From: Panopea generosa | Taxonomy: Eukaryota > Mollusca > Bivalvia > Adapedonta > Hiatellidae | DNA: 64,000 nucleotides | Assembly (NCBI GenBank): GCA_029582155.1 | Contig: CM055906.1 | Span: 10,783,101-10,847,100, forward strand | Reading direction: 5' to 3' | Shown: one piece after another, positions 58,100 through 64,000 of the stretch | Layout of the letters: each line of letters begins with the position of its first letter | How positions within the stretch are numbered: position 1 is the stretch's first letter | Translations under genes and position numbers: made by a program | The notes under the pieces: model-generated | Told to the model about the DNA's origin: nothing | What the model saw: the letters and a program-made list of their open reading frames with translations, nothing else | Database searches by the model: none

Positions 58100-59440
58100 C
58101 GATTCCAATTTTGACTTTCTGATCTGATGACAGAAGCAATTTATTTACATACAAGTAGATCTACATGTAAAAATAATAGCATGGGGATTCTTTTTAAAAA
58201 TGCGCAAGGAGGGAAAGTAATAAAACGATTTTTTTCATAGGTAAAATTGTAGCATGGTAGTAGAACACATTATAGAATAATAAGTAATTTCTATTTTTAC
58301 CATTATATTAACTGATAAATTGTTACTAGACTTGTCATTATTGTAATTAAAACATCCACTATCTATTATTGTCATTAATTATTCATAATAATGATTCTAA
58401 TAATAAATGTGCAGTAGTTGTATTAATTATAATTAAGGTATTGATAATTTATTAGTAAGAGGAAAGGTAGTCCTTTATTATTATTGTAAATAATCTGTTT
58501 TGTCTGTTTAGTGAACTAATGTATGTTTTCGTCTTATTTCAGTTTAAAAGTTCACACATAGCAGTCGGGACCAAAACTCTTTCAGGAGGATTTGATATTT
58601 TTTAATTTAAATTTTGTGCTGCTTTTACCTGAAATGGAAAATAAATGTACAAATTCCACCAAAAAGTAAAGATTGAAAAATTGTCCAACCATAACTGAGC
58701 ACTCTTGCATATTTTGTATAAGTGTAGTAACATTAAATTTATGATACTTTTGGTAAAATAGTAAAAAATTATATATCTATTTTACCATTCCTATTTTAAT
58801 TATTTTATTAAGTTTATTTGTTTGCATTATATTACATATAAAAACATCATTGTAAAATATTGGTATGTATAAATTTGTGTCAAAATTAAAAATGAATTGA
58901 AATGAAAAGTCTTCTTGTTTTATATCCGTGTATCTTGTATTCCATTGTCATAGAATTTTTTTTTTTATCATCACACAAATGATTTAATATTCAACAAAGT
59001 TTACACTGACATAACAAGTGTAAAATCATTATATCTTGCGGAAATATTAAATTTATAAGCAAGATATATATAAACAAGTGTTGAATATAAAGAAAAATTA
59101 AAATGAAACAAAATCTATTTAGTTTCTACCCATATATCTCATTATTCAATTGCCACAAAATAATAATATTTATATCACCAGAAAGAAAATTTATTTGCAA
59201 CAAATTTTACATACACAAAAAAAGTATTAAATCAATATTTCTTACTGAAATAATGACTTTAATGAACTGGGTGTGCAATCGGCATATATTTTTTAATATC
59301 CCCTATGGGAATGGTGTAGAAACCGTATCAGCTGGGTAATTGGTTTATTGACATCTGTTTCCTTCTACCTGTGTCTGTTAGGATAGGCAATACTGCTATC
59401 TCTATGAAGTAGATTTGTGTAAACCGAAAGTTACTTGCCC
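58100..59440. other. AT-rich filler of the 6.5-kb element, no gene seen
   Basis: Very AT-rich with poly-T runs. A 78-codon frame at 59103 has no motif. Confidence 0.4.
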
Positions 59441-60010
59441 GTCAGGCTTGTCTCAAAAAATCGGACAAGCTAGTTTTCACAATACACAGGTCTGCAAATA
59501 TCTCTTTTCGATACGACACAGGTAAAACTGTTGTTTATAGACTGTAACTAATCAGTATAAACAATTGACCCCCCACAGTGTTTATCACACCACATTCCCG
59601 ATAATGCTACTTTGGAAAACCTCTCATGCATATTCAACTAGTAATTTTCATTCCTCTAATGTCATTGGTGGATAGCTTTGAATATGAATTTATCTATTTT
59701 TAATAACCGATTTTGATTGATCGGATATCTTCGACAAAGGTACACATTTCTTACCACCTACATGAGCAAAGATTAAAAAAAAAAAAAGATGATGACGTAA
59801 TTCGCGTGTGTCTCTCAAAATCTCCATTTGAAGAGTGTAAAATTATCTCCCTTTGCCAAAATGGTGATGATTTCTAAAATCTGATTATGTTTTTGCAGAT
59901 AATTCGCGATCGATCACGTAATATATAATGTCAGCGTTAGGTTATGGTAATTTTATAAATATTTTGTAGATTTACAATAATTGGAACTGTATGTATATAA
60001 AGTTTCTTCT
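59440..60010 (+). repeat. Dispersed repeat, copy A (direct relative at 63517)
   Basis: It shares TTTTCACAATACACAGGTCT, GCAAATATCTCT, CTTTGGAAAACCTCTCATGC and GATTTACAATAATTGGAACT with 63517-63895, in order. Copy A has about 170 extra bases at 59760-59930. Confidence 0.8.
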
Positions 60011-60074
60011 GTGACAACTGTCAGTTGATATTTAAATTGAGTTTATGGTAAAGAAAAATGTGGGTGGGGTATTA

Positions 60075-60726
60075 TACCGTATATTCCCTAATTCACGCCC
60101 CCGGGGGCGTTACATTTTAAAAGGTGGGGGCATTTATAAAAGATAAAAAAAGCAAATTTAACATCAGTTAAAAATACAATAAAACCATGGAAAAAAGATT
60201 AAATCCGGTTTAAATCCCCCAAAAAGTGGTTTAGAATTATTTTAGAGTGAATGAAATAATCGACAAAGGATGAAAAAAAGCTGAAAATCTGTATGAAATT
60301 ACTAGTCTACGTACTGGAATGTCTGAATTTATGGTCATTGTACTCTTCACTTTAAATCACTTGGACGCTTGCTCTTATCAACGTGAAACAAGGAGCTTTC
60401 AGCGTACACAGACTTACCGCATTTTCCGACGTTTTGGAATGTTTTAATCGGCAGACGGCATTTTTACTAGTATTAAACAGCAAATATGGGAAAGTATTTG
60501 TTCAACCAAAAGCGGTTAAGTGGTCACCCAAGATATAAACAATGGGTTAAAGAGTTCAAAGGTAATAAACACTTCGCTAATTGTTGACTGTGTAACAAAA
60601 TAATCGATCAGGAAAAGATGGGCGAATACGCATTCAAATCGCATATACATTTTGTTTTTTTATTTTCCAGAAAAATAGGTGGGGGGCGTTTATTAGAGTG
60701 GGGGCATTTATAAGGGAATATAAGGT
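60075..60726 (+). mobile_element. Non-autonomous TIR element with BED-finger remnant, copy 1
   Basis: The left end TACCGTATATTCCCTAATTC and the inverted right end TTACCTTATATTCCCTTATA both lead into C/G-rich CGCCCCC stretches. The 0.65-kb body contains a short plus-strand coding remnant at 60486. A reverse-oriented partial copy lies at 62965. Confidence 0.65.
60486..60655 (+). pseudogene. Remnant of a BED-type zinc-finger transposase N-terminus
   Basis: From the ATG the frame reads WVKEFKGNKHFANC, a stop, LCNKIID, then MGEYAFKSHIH. This follows the BED-finger pattern (a W/K.V.GN..A.C.LC.K...G..A..SH) at the start of many hAT-type transposases. One in-frame stop follows the first Cys; the copy at 62965 lacks that stop but has others. 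No catalytic domain follows. Function is inferred from the pattern only. Confidence 0.5.
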
Positions 60727-61189
60727 AATAATAAACATATTACGTTTTGGTTGTGTAGTTTCAGCATATAATTATCTATGGCATGATTTAGATATATTAT
60801 TGAAAACAACAATTAAGATAAATTATGTTGTTTTTTTTAATATTTGAAATATAGTTGACTAGTTGCATTTTCTAGATATTTGAACTCTATCATAGACTAT
60901 ATTTTTAGACAGTAGTTTTCATGACGAAAATAAAACAAAACAAAAGTAATTGATATTGTATTTATTGAATTTAAAACACATCTTAAACTGTCTTTATGGT
61001 GCAAGAAGAAAAGTTACCATCTGAAATTGTCCAGGTTGAAAATAATGCATAAGCATCTTTATTATGGGTTAGACTGGTACGCATTTTTAAATGTTAAAAC
61101 ATGGACAATTGCTTTTTGTTCAGGACAAGTGGCTTTTAAAAAGTCACTTGTCCTGGACCAAAACAAACATTTGTACAGCCCTGTAGACC

Positions 61190-62960
61190 TGACCAAACTT
61201 CAACTAGCCCAGACAAAGTACTAAAAGTTGGTCACAATCAGAGCTTTCTCATAAGTTTTCTTTGTTTCAGTTCTGCCTTTTGTATATTTGCTGTTGTTAT
61301 CATCCCAATCTTTTCCCCTGGTGAAGCCAAAATTGAATGGAGACATGTCGAAAGGTGTTGTTCGTCATTAATATCAATAAATCATAAATTGGTTTTCATA
61401 TACATGTCGTAAAATATAGAAGGGAAATAACTGAACCCGTACCCAGAAGAGTTAAGCTGCTTAATAAATTGCATCATTAGAACCGGTTAGTTATGATGCT
61501 TAGTTTGGGCTGCTTAGTAATTCTACATTATGTGTTTTCATGTTTGCTGTAATGTTACAAATTATCCATAATCGATGATATTACATGCTTGTCGGCAGGT
61601 GCATTTTAATTGATTCAATGATAAATATTATTAGCTCAGGTTTTGGTGCTTTTTAACTGATTTTTTTTAATTAAACACGACCTTTCGGGCTACCTACACT
61701 CAAGTAGAACACGACCGGACCAAGTATTTACTAGACTTTGTCGGTCAGATGTGGGTTACTGTTGTACACTGCCCATTCCCAATGGCAAATAGTATCTTTT
61801 TTTCCGAATTCAAAGTAACAAAATTCCCCATTTCAAAATGCAAATAAATATTTGGGGGAAAAGGTTGGATATTTTTTAATATTATGATTTTAATGTAGTC
61901 TTCTGCAAGAATATCACATTTTTTATACACATTACACATGCATTGTAATAGTGATAGCATTGCCGTAGCTTTTTAAGTTAAAATTTCGAGGCATGCCCAA
62001 ATATTAGTAACCACTACCCATACATCAATGAAACTTCAAGTTAGTGTTTATTACCATAAAGGGGACTCAAGTGGCCAAGTTAGATAATTCTATAGGTATA
62101 GCCCGTTTAAAATTTTAAAAGACGTAACAGGATAAGTTAGGTGTGGGACTTGGGCCTCATGTTTACAATTGTTGCAAAATACAAAAATTGCTGAAATTCT
62201 GCAAATACAATGTACACATTTAATGTTCCAGGGTTTTGAATTGACGCGTCCCCTCGGGTTTTTACATGCAAGATTTCTAGTTGACCCGTTTTTTGACGTG
62301 TGGAAGTTATGGCCGATGCATATTTTTGACACACGGCAAGTTTGGATGAAGCATCAGTCCAACAACATATTGAGTTACATACCGCTGGTTTTACTGCTAC
62401 TGTTTCAGTGCTTGGACATTATGACTAATATTGCCACCTCCGGCATAAGCTACAGCTTGTTGATGTAGTGTTTACAACACGTGTGTAATTGACAGTCACT
62501 GGGTAAATAGGTCAACAATCACAGTGCGCATATAAATAAACAAGGCGGAGCTAGGTAGAGTTGGCGATGATTGGCTCGGGTGAATTAATTAATAGACAAC
62601 TTGATTGAATAAATATCTGACCCGATTACGGACGTACCTGCTAGTTTCCAAACTGGGCCATATTGAAAAATTCTGACTAAAGTATTTGTGTGTTTTTTTT
62701 GTAGCTCTAGAAAAAATAATCTGACTGGAATGCAGTGACAGTATGTGCATGTCTTTATTATGAGTAACCAATGTTTATGAATGATTATGATTATGTAGAT
62801 ATGATTATATGAATTTTAGGTTGTAAAGCTGCTTGTGTAATTTTTAAAAATAAAATGATAGTATATAGTAGTTAGGCCTGTTCCATTAAACATACAATTC
62901 AACAATGGAAGGGACTTTGAAATTGGACCCTTACTTTTTATATTAGAATATTATTATTTT
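61190..62960. other. Intergenic DNA, no gene seen
   Basis: Open frames of 60-99 codons at 61745-62771 show no motif and overlap each other on both strands. No repeat array was recognised. Confidence 0.4.
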
Positions 62961-62964
62961 GCTG

Positions 62965-63390
62965 TACCGAATATTCCCTTATTAACGCACCCCTTCTAAT
63001 AAACGTGCGACCCCCCACCCCCCCAACCTATTTTTCTGGAAAATTAAAACGTTTATGTGAGTTGAGTGTGTATTTGCCCATCTTTTCCAGATCGATTATT
63101 TTGTTAACAGACAACAATTAGCAGAGTGTTTATCACCTTTGAACTCTCTAACCTATTGTTTATATCTTGGGTCACTTAACCACTTTTGGTTGAATATATA
63201 CTTCCCCATATTTGCCGTTTAAAACTAGTAAAAATGCCGTCTGTCGATTAAAACATTACCAAAGTCTTTCCGATGCAGTTAGTCTGTGTACGCTGAAAGC
63301 TTATTTTTCCTCGTTGATAAGAGCAAGCGTCCAAGTGATTTAAAGTCAAGAGTACACTGACCATAAATTCGGATATTCCAGTACACAGAC
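62965..63390 (-). mobile_element. BED-remnant TIR element, copy 2, inverted and truncated
   Basis: The reverse complement follows 60300-60726 segment by segment: CAGTGTACTC/GTCATTGTACTC, TTAAATCACTTGGACGCTTG, CAACCAAAAG, AAGATATAAACAAT, AAAATAATCGATC and the CCTATTTTTCTGG end. The outer end TACCGAATATTCCCTTATTA is present; the opposite TIR is missing. Confidence 0.7.
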
Positions 63391-63516
63391 TGGTAGGGCC
63401 TAAATAAAAATAGTGTTTGTTTCCCCTTGCGCGACCGACCCACGAAAAAAGCACCGACTGAAAAAATTTTATTCGGGAAAATTTCTGAGTTTTTTTTTTT
63501 TTTTAATTTTCGGCTG

Positions 63517-63895
63517 CTCTGGGCTTGTCTTAAAAATCGGACAAGCAAGTTTTCACAATACACAGGTCTGCAAATATCTCTATTCTATACAACACATGTG
63601 AAACTGTTGCTTATAGACCATAACTAATCAGTAGAAACAATTGAACCCCGCTGTGTTTACCCCATGCCTGATATTGCGACTTTGGAAAACCTCTCATGCA
63701 TATTCAGTTATCTATTTTTATTCCTCTAATGTGATTGGGGGTTAGCTTTGAACATAAATTAATCTTTTTAAATAACGGCTATGATTGGTCGGATATCTAC
63801 GACCACGGTACACACAGAGTTAAGTTCTGGTATTTTAATAAATATTTCGTAGATTTACAATAATTGGAACTGCATGTATGTAAATTTTCTTCTGT
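63517..63895 (+). repeat. Dispersed repeat, copy B
   Basis: Direct relative of 59440-60010. In both places it lies next to a BED-remnant element, so a larger composite may have been copied. Confidence 0.8.
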
Positions 63896-63897
63896 GA

Positions 63898-64000
63898 CCA
63901 GGGGCCGGCAAAAGCACTCGTCCTAACGACTGGTCTTTGTCTGCGGACGAGTGATTTTTGCCAGTAACTAGTCCGTCGGACGAGTAAACCTTTTGGCCGA
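63898..64000. mobile_element. Start of another CAGGG-ended element, cut by the window edge
   Basis: CAGGGGCCGGCAAAAGCACT is followed by several direct and inverted GGACGAGT motifs. The layout (CAGGG end, repeated 8-9-mers just inside) mirrors the 54640 element. The right end is outside the window. Confidence 0.4.

Larger units (their letters stand above)
54640..61183. mobile_element. 6.5-kb TIR element with CAGGG termini and nested insertions
   Basis: The left end is CAGGGCTGTACAAAT (54640-54654). The right end is its exact inverted copy (61169-61183). TAGAC flanks both sides (54635-54639, 61184-61188), a 5-bp target duplication. Subterminal GGACAAGTG motifs occur near both ends (54696-54760; 61122-61155). 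CAGGG ends suggest a hAT-like group, but hAT normally makes 8-bp duplications, so the class is uncertain. No transposase of its own is visible. It contains tandem repeats at 55.0-55.85 kb and other elements at 56.3-58.1, 59.4-60.0 and 60.1-60.7 kb. Confidence 0.7.

Overview
The window looks like nuclear DNA from an AT-rich invertebrate, most likely a bivalve mollusc (inference). The reasons are small exons separated by kilobase introns, tRNA-derived SINEs whose tails resemble mollusc V-type SINEs, a Ty3/Gypsy retrotransposon, many TIR elements and an unusual load of minisatellites. No database search was possible, so the species is not fixed. No bacterial-type feature, CRISPR array or rRNA gene was seen.

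The one host protein-coding gene I can assemble lies on the minus strand between 30922 and 20395. It has seven coding exons with matching splice phases and encodes a 501-residue class I Rab11 family-interacting protein: an N-terminal C2 domain, a basic/serine-rich linker, a Sec5-like IPT/TIG domain, an NPF motif, and a C-terminal coiled coil with the YID Rab11-binding motif. A TIG domain between the C2 and the Rab11-binding end is not part of the FIP architecture I know. It is the most interesting protein-level observation here. The introns carry a pogo-like TIR element, a small TA-flanked MITE, two large minisatellites (one repeats a consensus splice donor about 40 times) and SINE pieces.

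Region by region: 1-20 kb is intergenic, with a decayed mariner (3.8-5.6 kb), SINEs, a MITE, a near-perfect 65-nt palindrome, four minisatellites and a 1.85-kb TIR element with a TAA target duplication (15.6-17.5 kb). 20-31 kb is the Rab11-FIP gene. 31-46 kb holds a young tRNA-SINE, older SINEs, a 50-bp minisatellite and a promoter-like stretch near 45.5 kb. 46-54.6 kb is a nearly intact 8.5-kb Ty3/Gypsy retrotransposon on the minus strand. It has two 1189-bp LTRs, a tRNA-Leu primer-binding site, gag-protease, RT, RNase H and integrase, and a C-terminal extension of about 330 residues with two C2H2 fingers. Two single-nucleotide-size frame breaks interrupt it. 54.6-61.2 kb is a 6.5-kb non-coding TIR element with older elements nested inside, including a remnant that seems to encode a BED-type zinc finger. 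61-64 kb repeats several of those pieces.

Apart from the Rab11-FIP gene and the retrotransposon, I see no credible protein genes. Most other open frames lie in repeats or AT-rich DNA.
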